A program made the translations under genes and the position numbers. Under the pieces are notes generated by a model. That model was not told the DNA's origin. It saw only the letters and a list, made by a program, of their open reading frames with translations, and did no database searches. A stretch of DNA of 64,000 bases from Streptomyces sp. CB01580. GTDB taxonomy: Bacteria > Actinomycetota > Actinomycetes > Streptomycetales > Streptomycetaceae. Below, piece after piece: positions 1 through 8,571 of this stretch; the first letter of the stretch is position 1, and each line of letters begins with the position of its first letter. The stretch spans positions 124,001 through 188,000 of the forward strand of contig NZ_LIXJ01000002.1 of the NCBI RefSeq assembly GCF_001905795.1. Direction: 5' to 3'.

Positions 1-1
1 G

Positions 2-565
2 GAGGAGGCCGGGGTCAGGCTCAAGGAGTCCGGCCACATCTGGACCGACAAGGTCTCCCGCACCACCGCTCCCGGTGTCTACGCGGCCGGTGACGTCACC
101 GGGGTCTTCGCCCTCGCCTCGGTCGCCGCCATGCAGGGCCGGATCGCGATGTACCACTTCCTGGGCGACGCGGTGGCCCCGCTGGACCTGAAGACGGTGT
201 CCTCCAACGTCTTCACCGACCCCGAGATCGCCACCGTCGGCTACACCCAGGCCGACGTCGACTCCGGCGCGATCGACGCCCGTGTGGTCAAGCTGCCGCT
301 GCTGCGCAACCCGCGCGCCAAGATGCAGGGCATCCGCGACGGCTTCGTCAAGATCTTCTGCCGTCCCGGCACCGGCATCGTGGTCGGCGGCTGTGTCGTC
401 GCGCCACGGGCGAGTGAACTGATCCACCCGATCTCGATCGCGGTCGACAACAATTTGACGGTGGAACAGATCGCAAACACGTTCACCGTGTACCCGTCCC
501 TGTCGGGTTCGATCGCTGAAGTGGCGCGGCAGTTGCACACCCGTAAGCGGGCGGGCGACGCGTAG
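2..565 (+). CDS. lpdA: NAD(P)H-quinone dehydrogenase, flavin disulfide reductase family (5' truncated by window)
   Basis: The last 187 residues of a pyridine-nucleotide disulfide reductase fold are visible, open from base 2. The FAD-binding motif AAGDVTG lies near visible residues 28-34 and is followed by the C-terminal dimerisation domain. True lipoamide dehydrogenases carry an HPTxxE active-site dyad at the end; here the place reads VYPSLSGS, so His is replaced by Tyr. That absence is typical of the LpdA-like quinone reductases of actinobacteria and argues against lipoamide dehydrogenase. A hairpin at 657-691 follows, so the gene is probably the end of its transcript. The N-terminal half, with the possible CxxxxC, is outside the window. 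Family call is firm; the exact substrate is inferred. Confidence 0.85.
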   Translation, partial: EEAGVRLKESGHIWTDKVSRTTAPGVYAAGDVTGVFALASVAAMQGRIAMYHFLGDAVAPLDLKTVSSNVFTDPEIATVGYTQADVDSGAIDARVVKLPLLRNPRAKMQGIRDGFVKIFCRPGTGIVVGGCVVAPRASELIHPISIAVDNNLTVEQIANTFTVYPSLSGSIAEVARQLHTRKRAGDA

Positions 566-656
566 GCCCCTTTGGACCTGGGGGAACCCGGCGGTCGTCG
601 ACGACACCCGGCAACTCGGGCCGTGGAACGACCGTCGGACGATCAGTACGGAACAA

Positions 657-691
657 CAACAGGGCCGCTTATACCACTTGGCGGCCCGTTG
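657..691 (+). terminator. hairpin after the quinone dehydrogenase gene
   Basis: The arms CAAC-A-GGGCCGC and GCGGCCC-GTTG flank a 12-nt loop. The stem is 11 bp with one bulged base and no T-tract, as is usual for Streptomyces terminators. It separates the quinone reductase gene from the DeoR gene promoter. Confidence 0.5.
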
Positions 692-760
692 TATGTGCAA
701 CTTCTGCTATTCGGTGCAAAGTGCTGAAAACGCTCGGGCGATCACGTTACTGTCAGTTTC

Positions 761-1738
761 GTGTTCGCTGCAGAACGTCGCCAATTGATCCTCGAAATGG
801 TGCGCGCCAACGGGGCGGTATCGCTCCGTGAGCTCGCCCGTGTCGTCCAGACCTCCGAAGTGACCGTACGGCGGGACGTGCGGGCGTTGGAGGCGGAAGG
901 ACTCCTCGACCGCCGGCACGGTGGTGCGGTACTGCCGGGTGGGTTCACGCGGGAGTCCGGCTTCCCGCAGAAATCCCATCTCGCCACGGCGGAGAAGACC
1001 GCTATCGCCGATGTGGCCGCCGGACTCGTCGAAGAGGGCGAGGCCATCGTCGTGGGGGCCGGTACGACCACTCAGGAGCTGGCCCGCAGGCTCGCGCGCG
1101 TGCCCGGCCTGACCGTCGTGACCAACTCCCTGCTGGTCGCCCAGGCGTTGGCCCATGCCAACCGGGTGGAGGTGGTGATGACCGGCGGCACGCTGCGCGG
1201 TTCGAACTACGCGCTGGTGGGCAGCGGGGCCGAGCAGTCCCTCCAGGGGCTGCGGGTCTCCCGGGCGTTCCTCTCGGGGAGCGGGCTCACCGCCGAGCGC
1301 GGCCTCTCCACGTCCAACATGCTCTCGGCGAGCGTGGACCGGGCCCTGGTGCAGGCCGCGGCGGAGGTGGTGGTCCTGGCGGACCACACCAAGCTCGGTT
1401 CCGACACCATGTTCCAGACGGTGCCGACGGATCTCATCACCCGTCTCGTGACGGACGAGCCGCCCGGCCACGACGACCGCGCCGCCACCGAACTCCAGGC
1501 CCTGGCGGACCAGGGCGTGCAGATCGCGGTGGCCGGTGCGGGAAGCGGAAGCCCGGGAACGGCCGAGTCGCCGCCGTCGGGACGGCAGGTGCGCCGCGAC
1601 ATGCCACTGCCCGGCCAGCGCCGTACCCGCGGCGGCCCCGGGAAGCCGGCAGCACCGCTGCGCGGCGCCGCGGTGCTGCCGGATCAGGGGCAGGCGCAGC
1701 AGGACCGGGCGAGGGTGGCGGACCTGCGACGCCGATAG
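761..1738 (+). CDS. DeoR/GlpR-family transcriptional regulator
   Basis: A 325-residue repressor of sugar or sugar-phosphate metabolism. Residues about 4-56 form the DeoR winged helix-turn-helix, with the recognition stretch TSEVTVRRDVRALE. Residues about 75-240 are the DeoR C-terminal sensor (isomerase-like fold) with the phosphate-binding GAGTTTQEL. The last 65 residues are Arg/Pro/Gly-rich and not part of the family fold. The GTG start is chosen because the HTH begins at once. A -10-like TACTGT at 748-753 sits 7 nt before it, so the transcript is probably leaderless. Two direct GTGCAA copies in 694-722 could be operator half-sites. The target genes cannot be read from context. Confidence 0.88.
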   Translation: MFAAERRQLILEMVRANGAVSLRELARVVQTSEVTVRRDVRALEAEGLLDRRHGGAVLPGGFTRESGFPQKSHLATAEKTAIADVAAGLVEEGEAIVVGAGTTTQELARRLARVPGLTVVTNSLLVAQALAHANRVEVVMTGGTLRGSNYALVGSGAEQSLQGLRVSRAFLSGSGLTAERGLSTSNMLSASVDRALVQAAAEVVVLADHTKLGSDTMFQTVPTDLITRLVTDEPPGHDDRAATELQALADQGVQIAVAGAGSGSPGTAESPPSGRQVRRDMPLPGQRRTRGGPGKPAAPLRGAAVLPDQGQAQQDRARVADLRRR

Positions 1739-1893
1739 GCACGCGCCCGAGGAGACGCGCGGCCCATGGGCCCGGCAGCGGCCGGTGCCGGCCCCGTGCG
1801 GGCCCGCGGGGCCGTTACCGGTACGGCTCGATGGCGCCGACAGTGCCGACGAGGCTGGTGGTTCCGGTGGTTCCGGTGGGGTGCGCGCGGGGT

Positions 1894-2505
1894 TCAACCG
1901 CCCTCCGCGCCGGGCCCCTTCAGCCCGCAAAGGGTCAACATCAGCAGTCGGTCCGCCAGTTCGGGGTCGTCCGGCGACTGCTCCGACGCCAGCGCGATCG
2001 CGTTCGTCAGCTGCATCAGGTCGTCGATGGACACCTCGGCCCGTACGGCCCCGCACGCCTGCGCGCGCGCCAGCAGGGCCGCCCCCGCCTCGCGCAGCGG
2101 CACGTTGCACTGCGCGAGGGCCGAAGTCTCGTCCCGTGACGTCGACATGAGCGCCTGCGCCAGGCCCCGGTACGCGCCCGCGTGGGTGATGATCGCGCCC
2201 AGCCACTCCACCAGACCCCGGCACGGCTGCTCCGCCGCCGCCAGTTCGCGGGACCGGCCGATCAGCTCGGCCAGGGCCTCCTGGAAGACGGCGTTCATCA
2301 GCGCGTGCCGGTTCGGGAAGTGCCGGTACAACGTGCCGATCCCGACACCCGCACGGCGTGCGATGTCCTCCAGGGCCGCGTCGGTGCCGTGCTCCGAGAA
2401 GGCGGTGCGGGCCGCGCTCAGCAGCCGGTCGTAGTTGCGGCGCGCGTCCGCACGCATGGGCCGCGACGGCGTCCGTGCCGTGCTCGTCGCCGTGCTCGTC
2501 ACCAT
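1894..2505 (-). CDS. TetR/AcrR-family transcriptional regulator
   Basis: A 203-residue protein. The N-terminal TetR HTH (residues about 22-68) contains RRAGVGIGTLYRHFPNRHAL, the classical recognition helix. The C-terminal ligand domain is of the SbtR-like type common in actinobacteria, with LTNAIALASEQ near residue 165. It is convergent with the DeoR gene and lies downstream, on the same strand, of accA2, but the strong hairpin at 2584-2626 separates it from that gene. No efflux or enzyme gene is adjacent, so its regulon is unknown. Confidence 0.88.
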   Translation of the reverse strand: MVTSTATSTARTPSRPMRADARRNYDRLLSAARTAFSEHGTDAALEDIARRAGVGIGTLYRHFPNRHALMNAVFQEALAELIGRSRELAAAEQPCRGLVEWLGAIITHAGAYRGLAQALMSTSRDETSALAQCNVPLREAGAALLARAQACGAVRAEVSIDDLMQLTNAIALASEQSPDDPELADRLLMLTLCGLKGPGAEGG

Positions 2506-2583
2506 CGGGCCTCCCTCGTCATCCGCCCCGTGATCCAGGATGCCATCGCGGACGGGCGGGCCGGGGACTCCTCGCGCGAACGA

Positions 2584-2626
2584 CCGGGCCCCCGCGGGTG
2601 CCTTTTCGGCTTTCGCGGGGGCCCGG
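2584..2626 (-). terminator. strong hairpin downstream of accA2
   Basis: Perfect 13-bp arms, CCGGGCCCCCGCG and its complement, at 2584-2596 and 2614-2626, with a 17-nt loop. It lies between the end of accA2 and the start of the TetR gene, both on the minus strand, and probably ends accA2 transcription. Confidence 0.6.
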
Positions 2627-2705
2627 TGCGGGGCGTCCGACGGGAGACGTCCGGCGCGGAACGTCCGGAACGGGGCGTCCGACGCGGAACGTCCGGTGCG
2701 GGGTG
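2626..2705. repeat. degenerate 13-15 bp tandem repeat with ACGTCCG core
   Basis: Five or more imperfect units built on (G/A)CGTCCG(G/A)(C/A) plus a GCGG spacer run between the accA2 terminator hairpin and the end of accA2. They are non-coding in any plausible frame. The GGACGTCC-type core recurs in the spacer at 9439-9660. Confidence 0.5.
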
Positions 2706-2735
2706 GCCGGTGGGGTCCGGCCGCCCCGACGGATG

Positions 2736-4499
2736 TCAGTCCTTGATCTCGCAGATCACGGCGCCGGAGGAGATGGAGCTGCCGACCTCGGTGGTGAGTC
2801 CCTTGATGGTGCCGGCGCGGTGGGCGTTCAGCGGCTGCTCCATCTTCATGGCCTCCAGGACGACGACGAGGTCGCCCTCCTGCACCTGCTGGCCCTCCTC
2901 CACGGCGATCTTGACGATGGTGCCCTGCATCGGGGACGCCAGGGTATCGCCGGAGACCGCGGAGCCGGACTTCTTCGCCGCGCGGCGCTTGGGCTTGGCG
3001 CCCGCCGCGAGACCGGTGCGGGCCAGGCTCATGCCCAGCGACGACGGCAGCGAGACCTCCAGGCGCTTGCCGCCGACCTCGACGACGACGGTCTCGCGAC
3101 CCGCCTCCTCCTCGGCCTCCGCGTCGGCGGGGGCGGCGAAGGGCTTGATGTCGTTGACGAACTCGGTCTCGATCCAGCGGGTGTGGACCTTGAACGGGGT
3201 GCCGTCGGCCGGGGCGAACGCCGGGTCGGCGACGACCGCGCGGTGGAACGGGATGGCGGTGGCCATGCCCTCGACGTCGAACTCGGCCAGTGCGCGGGCC
3301 GCCCGCTGAAGGGCCTGCTCGCGGGTCGCGCCGGTCACGATCAGCTTCGCCAGCAGCGAGTCCCAGGCGGGGCCGATCACGCTGCCGGACTCCACGCCCG
3401 CGTCCAGGCGGACACCGGGGCCGCTCGGCGGGGCGAAGACGGTCACCGTGCCCGGTGCGGGCAGGAAGTTCCGGCCCGGGTCCTCGCCGTTGATCCGGAA
3501 CTCGAAGGAGTGACCCCTTATGACCGGGTCGCCGTAGCCGAGCTCCTCGCCGTCGGCGATGCGGAACATCTCGCGCACGAGGTCGAGACCGGTGACCTCC
3601 TCGGTGACCGGGTGCTCGACCTGGAGGCGGGTGTTGACCTCCAGGAAGGAGATGGTGCCGTCCGCGCCGACCAGGAACTCGACCGTGCCCGCGCCGACGT
3701 AACCGGCCTCCTTGAGGATGGCCTTCGACGCCGCGTACAGCTCGGCGTTCTGCTTCTCGGAGAGGAACGGCGCGGGGGCCTCCTCGACCAGCTTCTGGTG
3801 GCGGCGCTGGAGCGAGCAGTCACGGGTGGAGACCACGACCACGTTGCCGTGCTCGTCGGCCAGGCACTGCGTCTCCACGTGGCGCGGCTTGTCCAGGTAG
3901 CGCTCCACGAAGCACTCGCCGCGGCCGAACGCGGCCACGGCCTCGCGGACGGCGGAGTCGTACAGCTCCGGGATCTCCTCCAGCGTGCGCGCCACCTTCA
4001 GCCCGCGGCCGCCGCCACCGAAGGCGGCCTTGATCGCGATCGGCAGTCCGTGCTGCTCGGCGAACGCCACGACCTCGGCGGAGCCCTCGACCGGGTCGGG
4101 CGTACCGGCCACCAGCGGGGCACCGGCGCGCTGCGCGATGTGACGGGCGGCGACCTTGTCGCCGAGGTCCCGGATCGCCTGCGGCGGCGGTCCGATCCAC
4201 GTCAGGCCCGCGTCGATGACGGCCTGGGCGAACTCGGCGTTCTCCGACAGGAAGCCGTAGCCCGGGTGGATCGCGTCCGCCCCCGAGTCCTTGGCGGCCT
4301 GGAGCACCTTGGCCATGTCCAGGTAGCTGGTGGCGGGGGTGTCACCGCCCAGGGCGAACGCCTCGTCGGCCGCGCGGACGTGCAGAGCGTCACGGTCCGG
4401 GTCGGCGTAGACGGCTACGCTCCCGATCCCGGCATCCCGACATGCCCGGGCTACGCGGACAGCGATTTCGCCACGGTTGGCGATGAGCACCTTGCGCAC
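2736..4499 (-). CDS. accA2: acyl-CoA carboxylase alpha subunit (biotin carboxylase + biotin carboxyl carrier)
   Basis: A 587-residue subunit that carboxylates biotin with ATP and bicarbonate and carries it to a beta carboxyltransferase making methylmalonyl- or malonyl-CoA. Residues 1-450 are biotin carboxylase: N-terminal [12 protein letters not shown], the Gly-rich ATP loop [12 protein letters not shown], and [15 protein letters not shown]. The C-terminal 70 residues are the carrier domain with EAMKM, putting biotin on Lys552. The linker is Ala/Glu/Lys-rich. The GTG start has a strong AGGAGGGAG site 5 nt upstream. Its natural partners pccB and pccE lie 2 kb away on the same strand and the biotin ligase just beyond. 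Length and motifs are typical of Streptomyces AccA2. Confidence 0.95.
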   Translation of the reverse strand: MRKVLIANRGEIAVRVARACRDAGIGSVAVYADPDRDALHVRAADEAFALGGDTPATSYLDMAKVLQAAKDSGADAIHPGYGFLSENAEFAQAVIDAGLTWIGPPPQAIRDLGDKVAARHIAQRAGAPLVAGTPDPVEGSAEVVAFAEQHGLPIAIKAAFGGGGRGLKVARTLEEIPELYDSAVREAVAAFGRGECFVERYLDKPRHVETQCLADEHGNVVVVSTRDCSLQRRHQKLVEEAPAPFLSEKQNAELYAASKAILKEAGYVGAGTVEFLVGADGTISFLEVNTRLQVEHPVTEEVTGLDLVREMFRIADGEELGYGDPVIRGHSFEFRINGEDPGRNFLPAPGTVTVFAPPSGPGVRLDAGVESGSVIGPAWDSLLAKLIVTGATREQALQRAARALAEFDVEGMATAIPFHRAVVADPAFAPADGTPFKVHTRWIETEFVNDIKPFAAPADAEAEEEAGRETVVVEVGGKRLEVSLPSSLGMSLARTGLAAGAKPKRRAAKKSGSAVSGDTLASPMQGTIVKIAVEEGQQVQEGDLVVVLEAMKMEQPLNAHRAGTIKGLTTEVGSSISSGAVICEIKD

Positions 4500-4850
4500 G
4501 ATGGCTCCCTCCTTGAAACAAGCTGAGTTTAGGGACTACCGACACGGCGCTACGACCCGTCCCCAATGGTGAGCTTTCCCACACGGAGTGTGATTCGAGG
4601 CTTGCTCAAGTCGCGAAATCCCTTGTGGCACCACGGTACGCCGGGATTCATGACCGCACAGTAGCCACGAGGTGTGGTCCGGGTCTCTGTTCATGCGACC
4701 AGCCGCGTCCGGCGTTTCTTTGTCGAGTCCCCACTAATGGACGAACGATTCTTTGCCCGGCGCACGAAAGGGTGCGAGCCGTCCGGGGTGCGCGCGGGGT
4801 GAGAGACGGAGTGGCGCGGGTGCGGGACAGGGTGCGGGCCGCGCGAGGTC

Positions 4851-4879
4851 TTGTCCCGGGCGTTACCGGTTAGTAGGGT
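4851..4879 (+). promoter_or_regulatory. sigma-70-type promoter for the membrane protein gene at 4938
   Basis: TTGTCC at 4851-4856, a 17-nt spacer, then TAGGGT at 4874-4879, close to the HrdB consensus, with a leader of about 50 nt before the ribosome site. The rest of the 438-bp spacer 4500-4937 holds the accA2 upstream region and no other gene that I can support. Confidence 0.6.
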
Positions 4880-4937
4880 CCGCGCTGTCGGACGTACTGC
4901 AGGTAACACGTACTACGGGTGACAGGAGGTGTGCGCC

Positions 4938-5426
4938 GTGATGCGCAGACCGGTGGCGTTCGTGGCCGCGCTCGCGTTGTTCGCGGAGGCCGTGGGCGTC
5001 GTGCTCGTCAACGGCATTCTCGCGACGGTCGTCGAGAACCAGGACATGTCCCTGGCCGGTCTCGAATCCGGCGCCATGTCCGGCGGCACCTGGGTGATGG
5101 GCGGCGTGTCCGGGCTCTGCCTGCTGCTGTGCGCGCTGGTCCTGCTGCTGACCGGCGTCCGCGACCGGGCCCCGGGCCGGCTCGGCCGCATCGCCCTCAT
5201 CGTCTGCGCCGTGGCGCACGGGGTGCTGGGGGCGGTGGCGGTGGGGCTGCTCGGCTGGATCGCGTTCGCGTTCCTGATGACGGTGCTCGGGCTGATCGTG
5301 CTGACGCTGGTGGTGTACGGCCCCGAGGGCGATCGGCCCGTCGGCGTCGAACCGTCCGCCGCCCGGGGGCCCGCGGACGGCGGATCCGAGGACGGGACCG
5401 GGCCGGGTGCCCCGGCGGCGGTCTGA
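4938..5426 (+). CDS. four-helix integral membrane protein, function unknown
   Basis: A 162-residue protein with four hydrophobic segments, at about residues 6-27, 50-72, 82-104 and 106-130, and a Gly/Pro/Glu-rich C-terminal tail of about 30 residues that is probably cytoplasmic. I see no catalytic motif. The start is set by AGGAGG at 4924-4929: GTG 4938 is 8 nt away and ATG 4941 is 11 nt away, while the upstream GTG 4929 overlaps the site itself. It lies convergent with maf and divergent from accA2 and has its own promoter at 4851. The position between accA2 and pccE suggests conservation of context rather than a shared function. Confidence 0.75.
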   Translation: MMRRPVAFVAALALFAEAVGVVLVNGILATVVENQDMSLAGLESGAMSGGTWVMGGVSGLCLLLCALVLLLTGVRDRAPGRLGRIALIVCAVAHGVLGAVAVGLLGWIAFAFLMTVLGLIVLTLVVYGPEGDRPVGVEPSAARGPADGGSEDGTGPGAPAAV

Positions 5427-5592
5427 CGGGACGGGTTCGACGGAGGGGGTCCGACCGGAGGTGGCACGGCCCGCGGGGGCCGGACGGCCGGCGAGGACCG
5501 GCTTTGCCGCGGCCGGCCGAAGGGGACGACGCCGGGGGCCCGGCGGGAGTGGCCCGACCGGGTGGCCGCTGGAGGGGGGCGACGGGGAGGGC

Positions 5593-6204
5593 TCAGGCCC
5601 ACAGGTCGGTGACGGAGATCCCCAGTTCGCCCAGGAGCCGGCGCAGCAGCGGCAGCGAGAGCCCGATGACGTTGCCGTGGTCGCCCTCGATCGAGTCGAC
5701 GAACGGGGCCGAACGGCCGTCCAGGGTGAACGCGCCCGCCACGTGGAGCGGCTCGCCGGAGGCCACGTAGGCGGCGATCTCGGCGTCCGTCGGTTCACCG
5801 AAACGGACGGTCGTGGACGCGGTCGCCGAGGCCGTGCGTCCGGTGGCGGTGTCGACCACGCTGTGGCCGGTACGCAGCACCCCGGCGCGGCCGCGCATGG
5901 ACTTCCAGCGGGCGGTGGCCTCCTCGGCGTCGGCGGGCTTGCCGAGCGCCTGACCGTCGAGTTCGAGGACCGAGTCGCACCCGATGACCAGGGCGCCGGC
6001 CGTCTCCGGCAGGCCGGCCACGGCCGCGGCCTTCGCCTCGGCGAGCACCAGCGCCAGTTCGGCCGGGGTCGGGGCGCTCAGCGCGTCCTCGTCCACGCCG
6101 CTGACGATCACCTCGGGCGCGAATCCGGCCTGTCGCAGCAGACCGAGACGGGCGGGGGAGGCGGAGGCGAGCACGAGACGGCGCTGATCTGTCATACGCG
6201 CCAT
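5593..6204 (-). CDS. maf: Maf-family nucleoside triphosphate pyrophosphatase
   Basis: A 203-residue Maf/HAM1-fold enzyme that hydrolyses non-canonical or modified NTPs to NMP and pyrophosphate. Seen: the N-terminal [10 protein letters not shown] motif, the conserved SGVDED acidic segment, [12 protein letters not shown], the SMRGR segment and the C-terminal [15 protein letters not shown]. Actinobacterial Maf proteins are often annotated as septum inhibitors, but the known biochemistry of the family is pyrophosphatase. Two start codons, 6204 and 6195, are possible; neither changes the domain. It lies downstream of the small membrane gene 6328-6456 on the same strand. Confidence 0.92.
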   Translation of the reverse strand: MARMTDQRRLVLASASPARLGLLRQAGFAPEVIVSGVDEDALSAPTPAELALVLAEAKAAAVAGLPETAGALVIGCDSVLELDGQALGKPADAEEATARWKSMRGRAGVLRTGHSVVDTATGRTASATASTTVRFGEPTDAEIAAYVASGEPLHVAGAFTLDGRSAPFVDSIEGDHGNVIGLSLPLLRRLLGELGISVTDLWA

Positions 6205-6327
6205 CGTAGAAGGGGCGGAAGTCCGTCCGACCCGCCGGTCGGCCTTCCGTCAGGGCCGAAGTCCGCGGTGCCGCTGTGCCGGGGTCCGTCGGGCCGTTCC
6301 GCCGGTCGCGGGTCCCGGTCGCTCTTC

Positions 6328-6456
6328 TCAGCGGATTCCGAGCACCAGCATTCCGACGAGCATCGCGAGAGCGAGCACCAGGCCCGCGCGCCGGATCATG
6401 TCCTGGGCGTCGCGCAGTTCCTTCGGCGGCTTGTTCTCGGGATCGGACCACAGCAT
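6328..6456 (-). CDS. mmpB: 42-residue single-pass membrane protein (MmpB-like)
   Basis: This short ORF is easy to miss. It begins MLWSDPENKPPKELRD, has a basic IRRAG boundary and then one hydrophobic helix of about 18 residues ending GIR-stop. The soluble face is acidic and Pro-rich. The sequence matches my memory of the tiny conserved family annotated in Streptomyces as morphogenic membrane protein MmpB, normally found between maf and pccE as here. That name is from memory, not a search. A 20-bp hairpin immediately upstream (6479-6520) isolates it from pccE, so it must have its own short promoter or depend on read-through. Confidence 0.72.
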   Translation of the reverse strand: MLWSDPENKPPKELRDAQDMIRRAGLVLALAMLVGMLVLGIR

Positions 6457-6478
6457 GACCCGATCCTGCTGCGGCCAC

Positions 6479-6520
6479 GCACCACGGCGCCTGAGTACCC
6501 GTACTCAGGCGCCGTGGTGC
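6479..6520 (-). terminator. long perfect hairpin between pccE and mmpB
   Basis: A 19-bp perfect stem (6479-6497 with 6502-6520), extendable to 20 bp by pairing within the CCCG loop. The apex is GAGTAC/GTACTC. It is the strongest hairpin in the first 15 kb and should end the pccB-pccE transcript. Confidence 0.75.
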
Positions 6521-6546
6521 CTACGGGCCAGATCGTGCCCGGCGCG

Positions 6547-6765
6547 TCACCCGGGCCAGTACGTCCGTGCCCAGGCGCGCGGCCCCGGCACATGGCGCGC
6601 ACGGCGGGCGATGCGCCCCGGGTCGGCCCACTGTCCGGGCAGCGCCGACCCGCCGGAGGACGCGTCGGACGCCGCTGCCGTCGTCGCCGCGGCGCGCGCC
6701 CGGACCACCGTGAGCGCGGCGGCCAGCTCCTCGGGGGTCGGGTTGCCCCGTACGACCTTGATCAT
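6547..6765 (-). CDS. pccE: acyl-CoA carboxylase epsilon subunit
   Basis: A 72-residue protein starting MIKVVRGNPTPEELAAAL, the signature of the actinobacterial acyl-CoA carboxylase epsilon subunit. The middle is Ala/Ser-rich and flexible; the end is basic and Trp-containing (RHVPGPRAWARTYW). Epsilon stabilises the alpha-beta complex and strongly raises propionyl-CoA carboxylase activity. It lies 41 nt after pccB on the same strand with a GGAAAGGG ribosome site in the gap, so the two are co-transcribed. Confidence 0.9.
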   Translation of the reverse strand: MIKVVRGNPTPEELAAALTVVRARAAATTAAASDASSGGSALPGQWADPGRIARRARHVPGPRAWARTYWPG

Positions 6766-6806
6766 GGCAATGACCCTTTCCGGAGGGGGAGTTGTGCGGA
6801 GCGGCA

Positions 6807-8399
6807 CTAGAGGGGGATGTTGCCGTGCTTCTTCGGGGGCAGGGACTCCCGCTTCGTGCGCAGTTGGCGCAGCGACTTCACGATGTGGGCGCGGGTGTCG
6901 GACGGCATGATCACCGCGTCGACGTAGCCGCGCTCGGCCGCCACGTACGGGTTGAGCAGCGTGTCCTCGTAGTCGGTGATGAGCTCGGCGCGGATCGCCT
7001 CCGCCTCCTGGGGATCCGTGGCCGCGGCGATCGTCCGGCGGTGCAGGATGTTCACCGCGCCCTGTGCGCCCATGACGGCGATCTGGGCGGTCGGCCAGGC
7101 CAGGTTGATGTCGGCGCCCAGGTGCTTGGAGCCCATCACGTCGTACGCGCCGCCGAACGCCTTGCGGGTGATCACCGTGATCAGCGGGACGGTCGCCTCC
7201 GCGTAGGCGTAGATCAGCTTGGCGCCCCGGCGGATGATGCCGCCGTACTCCTGGTCGACGCCGGGCAGGAAGCCGGGGACGTCGACGAAGGTCAGCACGG
7301 GCACGTTGAACGCGTCGCAGGTGCGGACGAACCGGGCGGCCTTCTCGCTCGCGTTGATGTCGAGGCAGCCCGCGAACTGCATCGGCTGGTTGGCGACGAT
7401 GCCGACCGGAGCGCCCTCGACCCGCCCGAAGCCGGTGATGATGTTCGGTGCGAACAGGGCCTGGGTCTCCAGGAATTCGCCGTCGTCCAGCACGTGCTCG
7501 ATGGCGGTGTGCATGTCGTACGGCTGGTTCGCGGAGTCCGGGATGAGCGTGTCGAGTTCGAGGTCCTCGTCGCTGGTGGTGAGGTCCGCCTCCTCCGGGA
7601 AGACCGGCGGCTCGGAGAGGTTGTTCGAAGGGAGGTACGACAGCAGCGACTTGACGTACTCGATGGCGTCCTTCTCGTCGCCCGCCATGTGGTGCGCCAC
7701 GCCGGAGACGGTGTTGTGGGTGCGGGCGCCGCCGAGCTGCTCGAAGCCGACGTCCTCGCCGGTGACGGTCTTGATGACGTCGGGGCCGGTGATGAACATG
7801 TGCGAGGTCTGGTCGACCATGACGGTGAAGTCGGTGATCGCGGGGGAGTAGACCGCCCCGCCCGCACACGGTCCGACGATCAGCGAGATCTGCGGGACGA
7901 CGCCCGAGGCGTGCACGTTGCGCCGGAAGATCTCCGCGAACAGGCCGAGCGCGACGACCCCCTCCTGGATGCGCGCGCCGCCTCCGTCGTTGATGCCGAT
8001 GACCGGGCAGCCGGTCTTCAGCGCGAAGTCCATCACCTTGACGATCTTCTCACCGTAGACCTCGCCGAGCGAGCCGCCGAAGATCGTGAAGTCCTGGGAG
8101 TACACGCAGACGGGGCGGCCGTCGACCGTGCCGTAGCCGGTGACGACGCCGTCCCCGTACGGACGGTTCTTCTCGATGCCGAAGTTCGTCGACCGGTGCC
8201 GGGCGAACTCGTCGAGCTCCACGAAGGAACCCTCGTCGAGCAGCAGGCCGATCCGCTCCCGCGCGGTCAACTTGCCCTTCGCGTGCTGCTTCTCGACCGC
8301 CCGCGCGGAGCCCGCGTTCGTCGCCTCGTCGATGCGGCGCTGCAGGTCCGCGATCTTGCCCGCGGTCGTGTGGATGTCGATCTCTTCCGGCTCGGACAT
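6807..8399 (-). CDS. pccB: propionyl-CoA carboxylase beta subunit (carboxyltransferase)
   Basis: A 530-residue crotonase-fold carboxyltransferase moving CO2 from biotin to acyl-CoA; propionyl-CoA gives methylmalonyl-CoA, an extender unit for polyketides and odd-chain metabolism. Oxyanion-hole glycine pairs are visible in [12 protein letters not shown] and in [12 protein letters not shown]. The residue after GGAY is Asp420. The equivalent Asp422 of S. coelicolor PccB sets preference for propionyl over acetyl, where AccB has Ile, so propionyl specificity is predicted. It is followed by pccE and divergent from birA, an arrangement that places enzyme and biotin ligase side by side. Confidence 0.95.
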   Translation of the reverse strand: MSEPEEIDIHTTAGKIADLQRRIDEATNAGSARAVEKQHAKGKLTARERIGLLLDEGSFVELDEFARHRSTNFGIEKNRPYGDGVVTGYGTVDGRPVCVYSQDFTIFGGSLGEVYGEKIVKVMDFALKTGCPVIGINDGGGARIQEGVVALGLFAEIFRRNVHASGVVPQISLIVGPCAGGAVYSPAITDFTVMVDQTSHMFITGPDVIKTVTGEDVGFEQLGGARTHNTVSGVAHHMAGDEKDAIEYVKSLLSYLPSNNLSEPPVFPEEADLTTSDEDLELDTLIPDSANQPYDMHTAIEHVLDDGEFLETQALFAPNIITGFGRVEGAPVGIVANQPMQFAGCLDINASEKAARFVRTCDAFNVPVLTFVDVPGFLPGVDQEYGGIIRRGAKLIYAYAEATVPLITVITRKAFGGAYDVMGSKHLGADINLAWPTAQIAVMGAQGAVNILHRRTIAAATDPQEAEAIRAELITDYEDTLLNPYVAAERGYVDAVIMPSDTRAHIVKSLRQLRTKRESLPPKKHGNIPL

Positions 8400-8441
8400 C
8401 GGGTGGCGGCTCCCTGCCTGGTCACGGGGACGACTGTGGTG

Positions 8442-8477
8442 CTGATCATGATCAGGTGCTGGACACCGGCTGATCAG
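8442..8477. promoter_or_regulatory. paired TGATCA palindromes in the pccB-birA divergent spacer
   Basis: CTGATCATGATCAG at 8442-8455 is a perfect 14-bp palindrome. A second perfect 8-bp CTGATCAG lies at 8470-8477, 28 bp downstream from start to start. Two direct CAGGTTCTG copies follow. Located in the 172-bp spacer between divergent carboxylase and biotin ligase genes, they are candidate operator sites for co-regulation; no regulator is identified. Confidence 0.4.
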
Positions 8478-8571
8478 GTTCTGTCAGGTTCTGGAACACC
8501 TACTGATCCGTAGCGTATCGGCGTGGATACGGTTCAGCAGTGCGTCATTTACCACACCTAGTCTGGCTTGC

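Noticed and set aside
2358-4526. Open frame of 722 codons on the plus strand across accA2
   Set aside because: It is the antisense shadow of the carboxylase gene; the product is Arg/Gly/Asp-rich without any family motif. Long antisense frames are normal at this GC.
6792-8513. Open frame of 573 codons opposite pccB
   Set aside because: Shadow of pccB; no domain, and the conserved protein is on the minus strand.
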